A stretch of 64,000 bases of DNA from an uncultured Fibrobacter sp. (GCF_900316465.1 NZ_ONDD01000014.1:73173-137172); one strand, 5' to 3'. Positions 6,978-16,313 are shown, counted from the first letter of the stretch. Numbers and translations are program-made. The notes: generated from the letters alone by a model not told the origin.

Positions 6978-7577
6978 TTACCGCACGCAGCGAACAGAGA
7001 ACCCGAAATTCTTGGGTTTGGACATGTAGCCAAATGCCATGGATTTGCTGGTGAGGTACCACACGCGGGCAGAGCCGGGGGCAATGCCTTCGGAGGAATC
7101 GTCGGAGCTCCAGAAGAAGGCGAATTTAGCGGTATTGCCGTAGGTTTCGTCGTCGAAGCGGTTGCCGGCGGGCATCGCCGAGAATTTGAGAGTGTCGTTG
7201 CCATTGGTGTCGCCCGACCAGCCGTAATCGGCCTTGATCAAGTAACCCGCGTTAAAGTCGGCGCCTGCCGCAATCCAGAGGCTTTCGAAGTCGGCGTGCG
7301 TGGGCAAGCGGAACCCGGCGGGGCATGCTTTTTTGGCCGCATCCCAAGTGTAGAGCCTGCCGTAGACCATGCACTGGTCGTCATCATCCTTGTAGCAGAA
7401 ACTGCCTTCAGTTTTATAATTCAGGTTGTCGCCCAGCCATTCGAGACCAGCGATTTTTACCGTGCGGTACGTCTGCTTGTCACGCGGGTCCTTGAACTCG
7501 TTTTTCTTTTTAGACTTGGGAGCCGCCGAGGCGTAAGCCACAAACAAACTAACAAATAAAACCAGCCAGAATTTCAT
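6978..7577 (-). CDS. Fibrobacter major paralogous (FISUMP) domain protein
   Basis: A 199-residue secreted protein with a signal peptide cleaved near residue 18 (AYASA). The rest is one FISUMP domain (TIGR02145 type): KIAGLEWLGDNLNY, YGRLYTWDAAKKACPAGFRLPT, then an FFWSSD segment and the C-terminal FGFSVRCVR. The fold is of the FGE-sulfatase/C-type-lectin-like kind, and the family is greatly expanded in Fibrobacter, where its function is not known; cell-surface location is likely. This copy is short, with only a single domain and no attached enzyme or lipobox. The four cysteines visible could form two disulfides. It is the best taxonomic marker in the window. Confidence 0.88.
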   Translation of the reverse strand: MKFWLVLFVSLFVAYASAAPKSKKKNEFKDPRDKQTYRTVKIAGLEWLGDNLNYKTEGSFCYKDDDDQCMVYGRLYTWDAAKKACPAGFRLPTHADFESLWIAAGADFNAGYLIKADYGWSGDTNGNDTLKFSAMPAGNRFDDETYGNTAKFAFFWSSDDSSEGIAPGSARVWYLTSKSMAFGYMSKPKNFGFSVRCVR

Positions 7578-7651
7578 GGTGTAAAAATAGCATAATCAAG
7601 GAGTCTCCCCCGCGCTTTTTTTCTATTTTCTATCCAAACCCAAGGAGTCCT

Positions 7652-8176
7652 ATGTTTTTCAAACGAATTTCTGCCGCTATCCTATGCGCCATGGCCCTGA
7701 GCCTTGCGGCCCCCGAAGCCGAATCCGGGGAAGACATGATGATTTTCAAGGCGATCCTGCAGAGCCCGATTTTCAAGGACAACTTTGTGCAGTCGTGTAC
7801 CGCACAGTCCATGGAATGGCTCGGTGCAAGCCAAGCCGACAAGACCTGCAATTGCGCGTTTGACCGCATGGTGAAAGACAGCAAGTTTATCAACCGGATT
7901 CTGAGTTCGATGAACAACGAAAGCATCGATTTTGAAAAATGGGGATTTGACTTTATCGAGCCGTGCATTCCCCAGAGTTACCCCGCCGAAACGGACAACG
8001 CCTTCGTGAAAGAATGCTTGAAAGCCGGCGACGTGGACAAAGCGACCTGCGAATGCGTGCTGAACTCCATCAAGAAAGATTACAGCGTGCGTGACCTGAT
8101 GAAAACCGCCTTCGAAGACCAGAAAAAGCTGGAAGTCGACTTGATGCTCAAATCGGCGCAGTGCCTTTCAAAATAA
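7652..8176 (+). CDS. Secreted protein with duplicated Cys motif, function unknown
   Basis: A 174-residue protein with a signal peptide (MFFKRISAAILCAMALSLAAPEA). I do not recognise a named family. The mature part seems to hold two copies of one motif: Cys, about 17 residues, then Cys-x-Cys (SCTAQ...DKTCNCAF in residues about 49-69 and ECLKAG...DKATCECVL in residues about 129-146). Each is followed by an amphipathic helix. Another Cys precedes the second copy and one lies near the C-terminus (AQCLSK). The even cysteine count suits periplasmic disulfides. An AAGGAG Shine-Dalgarno sequence 6 nt upstream supports the start. It is a single-gene unit between the divergent FISUMP gene and a hairpin. 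Confidence 0.6.
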   Translation: MFFKRISAAILCAMALSLAAPEAESGEDMMIFKAILQSPIFKDNFVQSCTAQSMEWLGASQADKTCNCAFDRMVKDSKFINRILSSMNNESIDFEKWGFDFIEPCIPQSYPAETDNAFVKECLKAGDVDKATCECVLNSIKKDYSVRDLMKTAFEDQKKLEVDLMLKSAQCLSK

Positions 8177-8204
8177 TTCGGGAAATATCTCTATAAAAAA
8201 ACTA

Positions 8205-8230
8205 ACGGCATCCCCCCCAAGGGATGCCGT
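8205..8230. terminator. Hairpin after the Cys-motif gene
   Basis: A perfect 10-bp stem acggcatccc/gggatgccgt with a 6-nt loop. On the + strand there is no T tract after it; on the - strand a T-rich run follows. It may end the upstream gene by folding alone, or stop antisense transcription. Confidence 0.5.
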
Positions 8231-8518
8231 AGTTGGTGTTTGGGATGTTTGGTTTCGTATCTATAAGATAGATTCGTACGGGGGCAAAAGGTATAGTTGT
8301 AAGACATAAAGCGTTGTTGTGCTTTACAACGCAAAGTAACAAAAATGTATCAAATGTAGCCACACGGTGAATTTCAGTCTCAAAATGAGTCAAAATGGCG
8401 TAAATTTTTGAAAAAAAAGCATTTTTTTATTAAACAACCCCCAATGGTATTGTTGTAAAACTGCCGTTTTTTAGCAAAAAAGTGCCCAAAACGGGCAAAT
8501 TTTCTCATTTCGGGGCGT
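8231..8518. other. Long upstream region of clpB without a gene
   Basis: About 290 nt with no credible coding sequence. It holds two inverted repeats: gcgttgt/acaacgc (8311-8317 with 8326-8332) and tgccc-aaaac-gggca (8483-8497). It also holds a short direct repeat tcaaaatg (near 8377 and 8388). Since clpB appears to use sigma-54, which needs an upstream-bound activator, these repeats are candidates for activator sites. No CIRCE element (TTAGCACTC-N9-GAGTGCTAA) is present. Confidence 0.4.
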
Positions 8519-8534
8519 TGGCACGGCCTTTGCA
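8519..8534 (+). promoter_or_regulatory. Sigma-54 (-24/-12) promoter of clpB
   Basis: TGGCACG-GCCT-TTGCA matches the sigma-54 consensus TGGCACG-N4-TTGCW at every fixed position, including the GG and GC pairs spaced 10 bp apart. Transcription would start near 8545, giving a leader of about 20 nt that holds the Shine-Dalgarno sequence AGAGAGG before the clpB ATG. Confidence 0.82.
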
Positions 8535-8564
8535 TATATATGGCGTAAAAAAAGAGAGGAAAAC

Positions 8565-11117
8565 ATGTCAGATTTTAATAACGATGCAGAAAAGGTATTG
8601 GCCAAGGCCCAGAGCCTGCGTGACCGTTGCTCCCATTCCTACCTGGGTGCGGCCCATTTGGCGGTAGGCCTAGTAGAAGGCCCCGATGCCACCCTGAAGA
8701 AACTTTATAAATCCAAGGGCGCGAAGACGAACGAGCTTCGCGGCAAGCTGGAACCGTTCGTGCAGAAGATTCCACGTATGGAAGGTGTAAACCCCGACGT
8801 GGAACCGGATAACGACTTGAACCGTATTTTGCGTGCCTCTGTGCAGGCGGCGCGTCAGGTGAACCGCATGGTGACCCCGGGCGATATGCTCGTGGCCTTG
8901 ATGAAGTTCTCGGGCGACCGTGGACTCGCGAAGGTGTTCGAAGATGCGCTCGGTTCTGTGGAAGTCGTGGAAACCTGGCTTTCGGACCCGTTTGCGGGTG
9001 CCGCCAATGCCGAGGAACAGTCTCCCTTGAAATTGTACGGGCGTGAACTCGTGGAAATGGCTGCCGACGGAAAGCTTTCGCCGGTGATTGGCCGTGAAGA
9101 AGAAATCCGCCGCGTCATCTTGATCTTGAGCCGAAAGACGAAAAACAACCCGTGCCTGGTCGGTGAACCTGGCGTGGGCAAGACCGCTATTGTCGAAGGG
9201 CTCGCCGAGCGAATCTATCGCGGCGATGTGCCTGACGCTCTGAAGGGCAAGAAGTTGTTTGCGCTCGATTTGTCTGCCTTGATGGCGGGCGCAAAGTACC
9301 GCGGCGATTTCGAGGAACGTTTGAAAGCTGTGCTCGACGCACTTGAAGAAGACGGCAACACGTTGCTGTTCATCGATGAAATCCACACCATCGTGGGTGC
9401 GGGCAAGACCGAAGGCTCCATGGACTTGGGCAACATGCTCAAGCCGAAGCTGGCCCGTGGCGAGCTGCACTGCATCGGTGCGACCACGACGCAGGAATAC
9501 CGTAAGTACATCGAGAAGGATTCCGCCTTGGAACGCCGTTTCCAGCCCGTGCAGGTCGACGAGCCGAGCGAAGAGGAATCGATTTCAATTCTTCGTGGCA
9601 TTAAGGACGGCTTTGATGCGCACCATGGCGTGCGTCTGCACGACAACGCGCTCGTGGCGGCGGTGAAGCTTTCGAACCGCTACATCAGTGACCGTTTCTT
9701 GCCGGACAAGGCCATCGACCTGATTGACGAGGCCGCAAGCCTGGTGAAGACGCAGATGGACACCGTGCCCGAAGCCTTGGATACCTTGCAGCGTAAGGAA
9801 CTCCAGATGAAAAACGAGGAGCAGGCCTTGGCGAAGGAAACCGACGACACCAGCGTAAAGCGCCTGAAAGAGTTGCGTGAAGAACTCGCGACGACAGATG
9901 CTGCAGTCAAGCTGATGCAGGACCGTTGGCAAGAAAGGCGCGCGAAGAATGCCGAGTTGCAGGGCCTCAAGAAGTCCTTGCAGCAGGCAAAGGACGAGAT
10001 GGAGCAGGCCGAAGCCCGCTACGACTTGAACCGCGCCGCCGAACTCAAGTACAACAAGATCGTGAACCTCGAAAAGGAAATCGCCGCGAAGACCGAAGAA
10101 ATCAGGAAGTCTGCAAGCGACGGCGACTTGAGCGAAGAGGTGACCGAAGAGACGATTGCACTCGTGGTGAGCCGCTGGACCGGAATTCCGGTGACCAAGC
10201 TTTGCGAAGGCGAAAAGGCGAAGTTGTTGCACTTGGACGAACGCCTGCACGCCCGCGTGATTGGCCAGGACGAAGCTGTGGAAGCGGTTTCGGAAGCCAT
10301 CTTGCGTAACCGTAGCGGCTTAAGCCGCGAGAATGCGCCGATTGGTAGTTTCTTGTTCTTGGGCCCGACGGGTGTTGGCAAGACGGAACTTGCCCGTGCG
10401 CTTTCCACCGAACTGTTCGACAGCGAAGCAGCCCTAGTGCGAATTGACATGAGCGAATACATGGAAAAGCACAGCGTGAGCCGTTTGATTGGCGCGCCTC
10501 CGGGATACGTGGGTTACGAAGAAGGCGGCCAGCTGACCGAAGCCGTGCGTACGCATCCGTACTGTGTGATTCTGCTCGACGAAATCGAGAAGGCTCACCC
10601 CGATGTGTTCAACACGCTGTTGCAGGTGCTTGACGACGGTCGTCTGACCGATGGCAAGGGCCGTACCGTGAACTTCAAGAACACCTTGATTCTGATGACG
10701 TCGAATCTGGGCGCCGCTCATTTCCAGAACCGCGCGGGCGATGCAAAGCCCGTGACCTTGAAGGAAATCGAGCCGGAACTCCGAGGCTTCTTCAGACCGG
10801 AATTCCTGAACCGCTTGGACGAAGTGTTGGTATTCCAGAGCCTCACGAAGCCGCAGATCAAGGACATCGTGAAGCTGAAATTCAAGGGACTCGCCGAACG
10901 CGCTGCCCGTCAGGATTTGCAGCTCACGCTGACCGACAAGGCGCTTGAAGCGATTGCCGATGGAGCCTACCAGCCAGAATTCGGCGCACGCCCGATTCAG
11001 CGTTACTTGGAAAGAAACGTGGAACGCCCGCTGAGCCATGCAATCCTCGCTGGCGAAGTGAGTGCGGCAAAACCGGTAGTCATTGACTACGATGGAACTG
11101 CGTTCACGGTGAAGTAA
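8565..11117 (+). CDS. clpB: ATP-dependent disaggregase ClpB
   Basis: An 850-residue Hsp100 protein that, with DnaK, pulls polypeptides out of aggregates. Domain order is complete: Clp_N repeats (residues 1-145), first AAA+ with Walker A GEPGVGKT at about 200 and Walker B LLFIDEIH near 266, the long coiled-coil middle domain (about 395-520), and second AAA+ with GPTGVGKT at about 600 and the small C-terminal domain. The middle domain marks it as ClpB rather than ClpA or ClpC. ClpB is normally a sigma-32 or HrcA/CtsR target; here the only promoter signal is sigma-54 type. It is a single-gene unit closed by a strong terminator. Confidence 0.97.
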   Translation: MSDFNNDAEKVLAKAQSLRDRCSHSYLGAAHLAVGLVEGPDATLKKLYKSKGAKTNELRGKLEPFVQKIPRMEGVNPDVEPDNDLNRILRASVQAARQVNRMVTPGDMLVALMKFSGDRGLAKVFEDALGSVEVVETWLSDPFAGAANAEEQSPLKLYGRELVEMAADGKLSPVIGREEEIRRVILILSRKTKNNPCLVGEPGVGKTAIVEGLAERIYRGDVPDALKGKKLFALDLSALMAGAKYRGDFEERLKAVLDALEEDGNTLLFIDEIHTIVGAGKTEGSMDLGNMLKPKLARGELHCIGATTTQEYRKYIEKDSALERRFQPVQVDEPSEEESISILRGIKDGFDAHHGVRLHDNALVAAVKLSNRYISDRFLPDKAIDLIDEAASLVKTQMDTVPEALDTLQRKELQMKNEEQALAKETDDTSVKRLKELREELATTDAAVKLMQDRWQERRAKNAELQGLKKSLQQAKDEMEQAEARYDLNRAAELKYNKIVNLEKEIAAKTEEIRKSASDGDLSEEVTEETIALVVSRWTGIPVTKLCEGEKAKLLHLDERLHARVIGQDEAVEAVSEAILRNRSGLSRENAPIGSFLFLGPTGVGKTELARALSTELFDSEAALVRIDMSEYMEKHSVSRLIGAPPGYVGYEEGGQLTEAVRTHPYCVILLDEIEKAHPDVFNTLLQVLDDGRLTDGKGRTVNFKNTLILMTSNLGAAHFQNRAGDAKPVTLKEIEPELRGFFRPEFLNRLDEVLVFQSLTKPQIKDIVKLKFKGLAERAARQDLQLTLTDKALEAIADGAYQPEFGARPIQRYLERNVERPLSHAILAGEVSAAKPVVIDYDGTAFTVK

Positions 11118-11147
11118 AATTCTCCAATCATCCTCCTTCCTAACAAA

Positions 11148-11184
11148 AAATGACCTGCATCCTAAACGATGCGGGTCATTTTTT
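11148..11184. terminator. Bidirectional terminator between clpB and hisN
   Basis: A 14-bp stem aaatgacctgcatc/gatgcgggtcattt with one G-T pair, loop ctaaac, T run on the + strand and the matching A run on the other side. It serves convergent clpB and hisN. Confidence 0.85.
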
Positions 11185-11204
11185 AATGTCTTTTGATTAG
11201 CGTT

Positions 11205-12020
11205 TTATTTGGCAGACATGATTTTCGCGACTTCGTCGTGAATCAGACCATTCGAAGCCATGCTCGTATAGCCTTCGTAAATCGGGGCAACAGGCTTGCC
11301 GCTTGCATCGAAAAGATCCGTAATGCCGTCGATGGTGCTGAACTTGCCGCCCGCCTCCTTGAACAGGAGCGGATACGGAGCAATGTCCCACAGCGACACC
11401 ACAGGGTCAATCATCAGTTCGGCACGGCCGGCGGCAACCAGGTAGTAACCATAGCAATCTCCCCAGCCGCGATGCAGTTTGGCTGCGCGACGTACGGCAG
11501 CATACTTTTCGCCATAGCCTGCGGTTTCCATGGTATTCACGGTGCCCGAAAGCACTAGAGATTCCGAAAGAGTCGCAACTTTGGAGCAATTCACCGGCTT
11601 ACCGTCGAGGAATGCGCCGCCATCTTTGACCGCCCACACCGCCGTATTCATGGCTGGAATGCGAATGAGGCTCGCAATCGGCGTGCCCTTGCGATACAAC
11701 GCAATCAGGGTTCCGAACAACGGCACGCCATGAATGAAGGCCTTGGTGCCATCAATCGGGTCAATCACCCACTGGTATTCGGCATCGGGATTTTCGATTC
11801 CGAATTCTTCGCCAATCACGCCGAAGCCCGGAGTTTCCTTTTCCCAGAACTTGCGGGCAATTTCTTCGGAGCTTTTGTCGGCGACGGTCACAGGCGTATT
11901 ATCCTTTTTCCATTCCACGCCTACGCTTGCCTGAAAATACTTCATGATATTTTCTTGGGCAAGGTCTGCGGCCTTAAGCGCAATTTTCAAAAGCTCTTGA
12001 TTTTCAGCAGTCGCTGCCAT
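11205..12020 (-). CDS. hisN: Histidinol-phosphatase, inositol monophosphatase family
   Basis: A protein of 271 residues with the IMPase-fold metal motifs: GEEFG in the middle, WVIDPIDGTKAF (the DPIDGT signature) and, near the C-terminus, SLWDIAP. These supply the Glu and Asp ligands for two or three Mg ions. Members next to hisC are usually HisN, removing phosphate from L-histidinol phosphate, the step right after HisC. Inositol-phosphate phosphatase is the alternative. A longer frame reaches 12053, but CCGGAGG sits 5 nt before the ATG at 12020 and the extra residues overlap poorly with the family, so the shorter start is chosen. It follows hisC by 14 nt in the same operon. Confidence 0.82.
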   Translation of the reverse strand: MAATAENQELLKIALKAADLAQENIMKYFQASVGVEWKKDNTPVTVADKSSEEIARKFWEKETPGFGVIGEEFGIENPDAEYQWVIDPIDGTKAFIHGVPLFGTLIALYRKGTPIASLIRIPAMNTAVWAVKDGGAFLDGKPVNCSKVATLSESLVLSGTVNTMETAGYGEKYAAVRRAAKLHRGWGDCYGYYLVAAGRAELMIDPVVSLWDIAPYPLLFKEAGGKFSTIDGITDLFDASGKPVAPIYEGYTSMASNGLIHDEVAKIMSAK

Positions 12021-12034
12021 AACACCTCCGGCGA

Positions 12035-13126
12035 TTAATTCTCCGCCTTCCACTTTTTAACGAGGCTGACCAGGAGTTCGTTTTCTTCGCGCTTGCCGAG
12101 AGTCACGCGGATGTGTTCGGGCAGGCCAAAGCTTGTAAGTCCGCGAACGATCATGCCGTTCTGTTCAAGGAACAGCACGAGATCCTTCGCCTTCGCACCG
12201 ATGTGGACGCAAATGAAGTTACCCTGAGTCGGCAACACTTTGAAACCGAGCGATTCAAACTCCGGAGTCAGATACTTGATGCCTTCGGCATTGAGTTCGA
12301 GCGTACGCTTGACGTGTTCCTTGTCGGAAAGGGCGGCAATTGCAGCCACTTGGGCAGCCTGGTTCACGTCGAACGGCGGCTTGATTTTCCACAAGGCGCG
12401 GATAACTTCAACGTTACCGAATGCGTAACCGATGCGCAGCCCTGCAAGGCCGTAAATCTTACTGAACGTGCGGTTGATAAACAAGTTCTTGTACTTGTCC
12501 AACATATCAATCAGCACAGGATAATTGCTTGCCGTTGCAAATTCAGAATAAGCCTGATCGAGGAATACGAGCACGTTGCTCGGTACCTTATCCAGGAAGT
12601 CAATCAGTTCCTGCTTATTGTAGTAAACGCCAGTCGGATTGTTCGGGCTGCAGATAAAGACCACGCGAGTCTTGTCGTTAATAGCCTTCAAAAGTTCCGA
12701 AAGCGGAGTCTTCTGGTCACCCACACCGATACCGATAAAATCGGCGCCGTTGGAAAGTGTGGTAAACTTATAGACCGAGAACGTCGGCGTAATGCCAATG
12801 CAGTTGTCGCCCTGACGGATAAAAGCCTTACCCACCATGTCGATGATTTCGTCGGAACCGTTACCAATAACAATCTGGTCAGTGTTCACGCCGTAAAAAT
12901 CAGCGATGGCATTGATCAGCTTAGGAGCATCACCACGCGGGTACAAATGTAAAATATCCGCAATTTCACGATAGGCTTCAATAGCCTTGGGGGAAGCCCC
13001 CAGTGGGTTTTCGTTCGAGGCCAGCTTCACAACCTTGGTCAAACCGTACTTGGCACGGATTTCTTCCATGGATTTGCCGGGAACGTAATCAGAAAGTTTC
13101 AAAAGCTCTGGACGCGGATCAATCAT
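12035..13126 (-). CDS. hisC: Histidinol-phosphate aminotransferase
   Basis: A 363-residue fold-type I aminotransferase that makes L-histidinol phosphate from imidazole-acetol phosphate and glutamate. Visible marks: LASNENPLG near residue 36, the NGSDEIID turn near 88, SPNNPTG near 155, FLDQAYSEF near 182, the PLP lysine in TFSKIYGLAGLRIGYAFG near 215, and the C-terminal Arg in GLPEHIRVTLG that binds the substrate carboxylate. GAGG before the ATG sets the start. It leads a two-gene hisC-hisN unit. The 46 nt to the divergent gene at 13173 must hold both promoters. Confidence 0.93.
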   Translation of the reverse strand: MIDPRPELLKLSDYVPGKSMEEIRAKYGLTKVVKLASNENPLGASPKAIEAYREIADILHLYPRGDAPKLINAIADFYGVNTDQIVIGNGSDEIIDMVGKAFIRQGDNCIGITPTFSVYKFTTLSNGADFIGIGVGDQKTPLSELLKAINDKTRVVFICSPNNPTGVYYNKQELIDFLDKVPSNVLVFLDQAYSEFATASNYPVLIDMLDKYKNLFINRTFSKIYGLAGLRIGYAFGNVEVIRALWKIKPPFDVNQAAQVAAIAALSDKEHVKRTLELNAEGIKYLTPEFESLGFKVLPTQGNFICVHIGAKAKDLVLFLEQNGMIVRGLTSFGLPEHIRVTLGKREENELLVSLVKKWKAEN

Positions 13127-13172
13127 GATATCCTCTTTTTTTTGCGCCTAAAATTTAGCTAAATTGAGTCCC

Positions 13173-13880
13173 ATGAAAATTTCCCATTTCATTATTTTTG
13201 TGTTAATAGGCCTTTGCATTCAAAACGCCTTCGCTTTGGACCGTATTTGGAACATGCGTTACACTCTCGGCCCCGATGCTAGACCCTCGCCCAAGTTTGG
13301 CGCCGGTCTTGGCTTGCGTTCGGACTTCGGAAGTAACGTGCTCTTCCCCGTGAACATTTTGGGTTCACTAAACAAGGAATGGGAATTGGGCGCCAAGGTG
13401 GACATGTATACCTACAACAAGATGGACAACATGGAAGCCTCCATTGACATCGGTGGACGATACCGTATGGGCGCCGGCCGATTTGTAGAATTGGACGGCT
13501 ACTTTGGACTCAACCGCAACAACGGTAGCGCCATGGTGCTCACCTACGGCAAAGAAGTTTATATCGCAAGCAACTTTTCTAACTCCTACGAAGCACGCGC
13601 CGGTTTCTTTGACGGCGTTACCGGAGAAGACGGCTACGTCAAATTCACCCTCGGAACCATTCCGACACTGCACTTTGGCAAAAGCTTCCTTTGTATGATC
13701 GAAATTACCTCGAGCGGAAGCGCCGGACATTTCCGCGACGACTTTATGGTCGACATCATCCCGAAGCTGGAACTCGCCCTTGGCAGCACACGTGTGCGCC
13801 TGGAATTCGATATCGGCGTTCTGCAGGATGATAACAACGACCAAAAGAGCATCGGTCTGTACGTGCAGACGGCCCTTTAG
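13173..13880 (+). CDS. Predicted outer-membrane beta-barrel protein
   Basis: A protein of 235 residues with a signal peptide ending near AFA (residue about 22). The mature part alternates hydrophobic and polar residues in 10 or more short strands (for example ELGAKVDMYTYN, ASIDIGGRYRM, FVELDGYFGL, KLELALG, VRLEFDIGV) and ends in an aromatic-poor but strand-like segment. This suits a small outer-membrane barrel of about 8-12 strands. I do not recognise a specific family or substrate. A TTG nine bases upstream would give a longer product, but the ATG is preferred because the signal peptide then begins MKIS. TAAATT lies 7 nt before the ATG. Confidence 0.55.
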   Translation: MKISHFIIFVLIGLCIQNAFALDRIWNMRYTLGPDARPSPKFGAGLGLRSDFGSNVLFPVNILGSLNKEWELGAKVDMYTYNKMDNMEASIDIGGRYRMGAGRFVELDGYFGLNRNNGSAMVLTYGKEVYIASNFSNSYEARAGFFDGVTGEDGYVKFTLGTIPTLHFGKSFLCMIEITSSGSAGHFRDDFMVDIIPKLELALGSTRVRLEFDIGVLQDDNNDQKSIGLYVQTAL

Positions 13881-16244
13881 TTAGCGCCACATCGTTTCGA
13901 CAAACATGGTATCTTGCCGGAAGACGACATCGATCGTTCCGCGTTCAGCCGTATTCAGGTACGGAATATTAAGAGAATCCAGTCTTTGAATCACCTGTTT
14001 GCTCGGATGGCGAAAGCGGTTCTTGCGGCCGCTCGAAATGAGGGCGAGTTTTGGTTTGACACGATTCAAGAATTTTCGGCTACTTGACGTTTTTGAACCA
14101 TGATGGCCAAGTTTCAGCACATCGCTTTCCAAATAAGCATCCGTTTTCATGATTTCTTTTTCGCCTTGCACCGTCAAATCACCGGTCAAGACGGCCGAAT
14201 GCCCGAGCCCCTTTACCCGAAACGAGATGCTTTGCGTGTTGGCGTCTACACAGCGCTTGGTATCGGGGTGAATCACCTTGATTTCAAAGAACTTTTCTTT
14301 GTACAGCAGCCCGCGTGAAATGTCGCGGAGAAGAATGCCACGCCGGTAAGCTTCGGAAATTACCTGCTGCCAGTTTTCTTTTTCATCAATTCGCGCGCAA
14401 TCCGTTAGCCAAAGTTCCTTGACCGGAAACATCTTGATGATTGACGCCGCCCCGCCAAAATGGTCCTGGTCCGCATGCGTAATGACCAAGGCATCTAGCT
14501 TGGATACCCCGATATGGTGCAAGTACGGGACAATGATGTCTTTCCCGGAATCTTGCCGCTTGATATCGCCCGCATCGACCAGAATATGGGAACCCGAAGG
14601 AGTCGTAAGCAAAAGACTGTCGCCTTGCCCGATATCGATGGCCGTCAATTTCCAACTCGGTTTGATAATGGCATAATAGCCTTTATAGGCAAACGTAACC
14701 GCAAAAAGAATCATGCAGCACAGTGAAAAGCGTCGGGCGATTCTGTTTTTACCGACAACGGGCATCAACACAATCAATACGCCGCATAAAAGTAGAATCG
14801 ACGGATCAAAAGGCCCTACTGTGATAGAGGCTTGCGAAGAATCCGACAACAAGCGCGTTAAAAGCGAAGCAAGCCTCAAAAAGAAACGCGCCGCATAACA
14901 GAAATGCTCCCGCAAGAAATCAAACGGAGAAAGCAACGCAAACAGTCCCGCTTGCATGCCCATCGAAATCGCAGGCACCACCACAATATTGCCAAGCCAC
15001 GCAAACGGCGAAAGGGTTTTGAAATGATGTATCAGGAAGGGCGCCGTCGAAAGTGTTGCGCACAGGGTCACGTAAGTCGGCTCCACCACAAGCGATTGCA
15101 GGCGCATCCACCATTTATTCTTCTGGAGTTCTTCAGGCAACTTTTTGAGCGGGTTCCAAGAACCCCCTATCAAGATTCCCATGGTCGCCGCCACCGAAAG
15201 CTGAAAGCCCGGATTCCAGATGACAGAAGGCTCGGGAATCATAATGAAAAGGAGAGCGACCCCCAGGCTATTCATAGTATTCGCTGTCCTTTGGAACAAT
15301 GCGCCGACCTGCGGCACGGCGAACATGAGCACCGCCCGCCTTACGGCGGGCGACCCGCCGGTCACAGGAATATACAAGAACAAAAGTACAATCGCCAAAA
15401 TGCGCACACTTCGATGCGGAAGTCCTGTCGCCTTCAAAAAAATCATGAGCATTCCGGCAAGCAATACCACATGAAACCCTGAAATCGCCAAAACATGCAC
15501 AAGCCCCGAACGCTGAAAATCGCTGCGCAAGGCATCGGGAATACCACTCCGGTCGCCCGCCAAGAGCCCAAGCAAGAGCCCTGTTTCGGACGGATCCAAG
15601 TAATCGCTAAACCTAGACCCAATCCATTTACGGAACTGATAAAAACTGCGCTCCGGCACCCAACTTTTGCCATAAGCAGTCCAATGGACAAACTTGCCAT
15701 ACGCCAAGAGTCCTTGTGACTTGAGCCAACTGCGGGTATCAAAAGCTCCCGGCACTGTAGGCGGCAAAGCCGGATAATACGACGCCTCGTAACAAAGCGA
15801 ATCCCCGGGCATGGGGTACTCGGGCAACGAACGTTTTTCTGTCAAACGAACTCGATAAGGCGAAAGCGGCTCCCCCGCAACCGTTTGCGTCGTGCGAATG
15901 ACAATTGCCATGCCACTCTTTTTGGATTGCGTCGTTTCAACAATCCCACAAGCCTCTTTAAAAGCACCAATCGCAGGCAAATCATTTTCATTTTTGCGCA
16001 TCGATAATTCATGGCAAACAAAGGCCACCACAACACTAACCAGAACAACCCATTGCAGCGACTTCTTGAAGACATGCGTCACAAGACATATAATCGGCCA
16101 CAAAAAACAAGCATACAGCGGTTCATCGAGCCCCGCAAAAAAAATCGTCATTACAATGGCGCTCAATAAGGCAGGTTTTCCCATGAGCGGAGTCAGCAGA
16201 TTGTATAAATCAGCCAGAATTTTGTATTTTTTTCTAGAATTCAT
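13881..16244 (-). CDS. comEC: DNA uptake channel ComEC/Rec2
   Basis: A protein of about 787 residues that forms the inner-membrane channel for single-stranded DNA during natural transformation. The order is typical: short N-terminal membrane segments with a DUF4131-like extracytoplasmic part (residues about 20-190), the Competence domain with many membrane helices (GLLLGLLAGDRSG, then HVLAISGFHVVLLAG near 255), and a C-terminal metallo-beta-lactamase domain (LVDAGD, VITHADQDHFGG, LGHHGSKTSSS), probably a nuclease. A GTG-initiated longer form to 16283 exists; the ATG at 16244 is preferred because GAAGGG precedes it. It suggests this organism can take up DNA, although no other com gene is here. 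Confidence 0.9.
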   Translation of the reverse strand: MNSRKKYKILADLYNLLTPLMGKPALLSAIVMTIFFAGLDEPLYACFLWPIICLVTHVFKKSLQWVVLVSVVVAFVCHELSMRKNENDLPAIGAFKEACGIVETTQSKKSGMAIVIRTTQTVAGEPLSPYRVRLTEKRSLPEYPMPGDSLCYEASYYPALPPTVPGAFDTRSWLKSQGLLAYGKFVHWTAYGKSWVPERSFYQFRKWIGSRFSDYLDPSETGLLLGLLAGDRSGIPDALRSDFQRSGLVHVLAISGFHVVLLAGMLMIFLKATGLPHRSVRILAIVLLFLYIPVTGGSPAVRRAVLMFAVPQVGALFQRTANTMNSLGVALLFIMIPEPSVIWNPGFQLSVAATMGILIGGSWNPLKKLPEELQKNKWWMRLQSLVVEPTYVTLCATLSTAPFLIHHFKTLSPFAWLGNIVVVPAISMGMQAGLFALLSPFDFLREHFCYAARFFLRLASLLTRLLSDSSQASITVGPFDPSILLLCGVLIVLMPVVGKNRIARRFSLCCMILFAVTFAYKGYYAIIKPSWKLTAIDIGQGDSLLLTTPSGSHILVDAGDIKRQDSGKDIIVPYLHHIGVSKLDALVITHADQDHFGGAASIIKMFPVKELWLTDCARIDEKENWQQVISEAYRRGILLRDISRGLLYKEKFFEIKVIHPDTKRCVDANTQSISFRVKGLGHSAVLTGDLTVQGEKEIMKTDAYLESDVLKLGHHGSKTSSSRKFLNRVKPKLALISSGRKNRFRHPSKQVIQRLDSLNIPYLNTAERGTIDVVFRQDTMFVETMWR

Positions 16245-16313
16245 AGTTATAAAGCCCTTCAGAAGAGTCCCTCTTCTATACACGCTTTTTTGGAGGCACC
16301 GGAACGTTTTTTT

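Noticed and set aside
8202..8393. Short open frame on the - strand upstream of clpB
   Set aside because: No Shine-Dalgarno sequence, contains the hairpin and overlaps a likely control region; unlike any protein I know.
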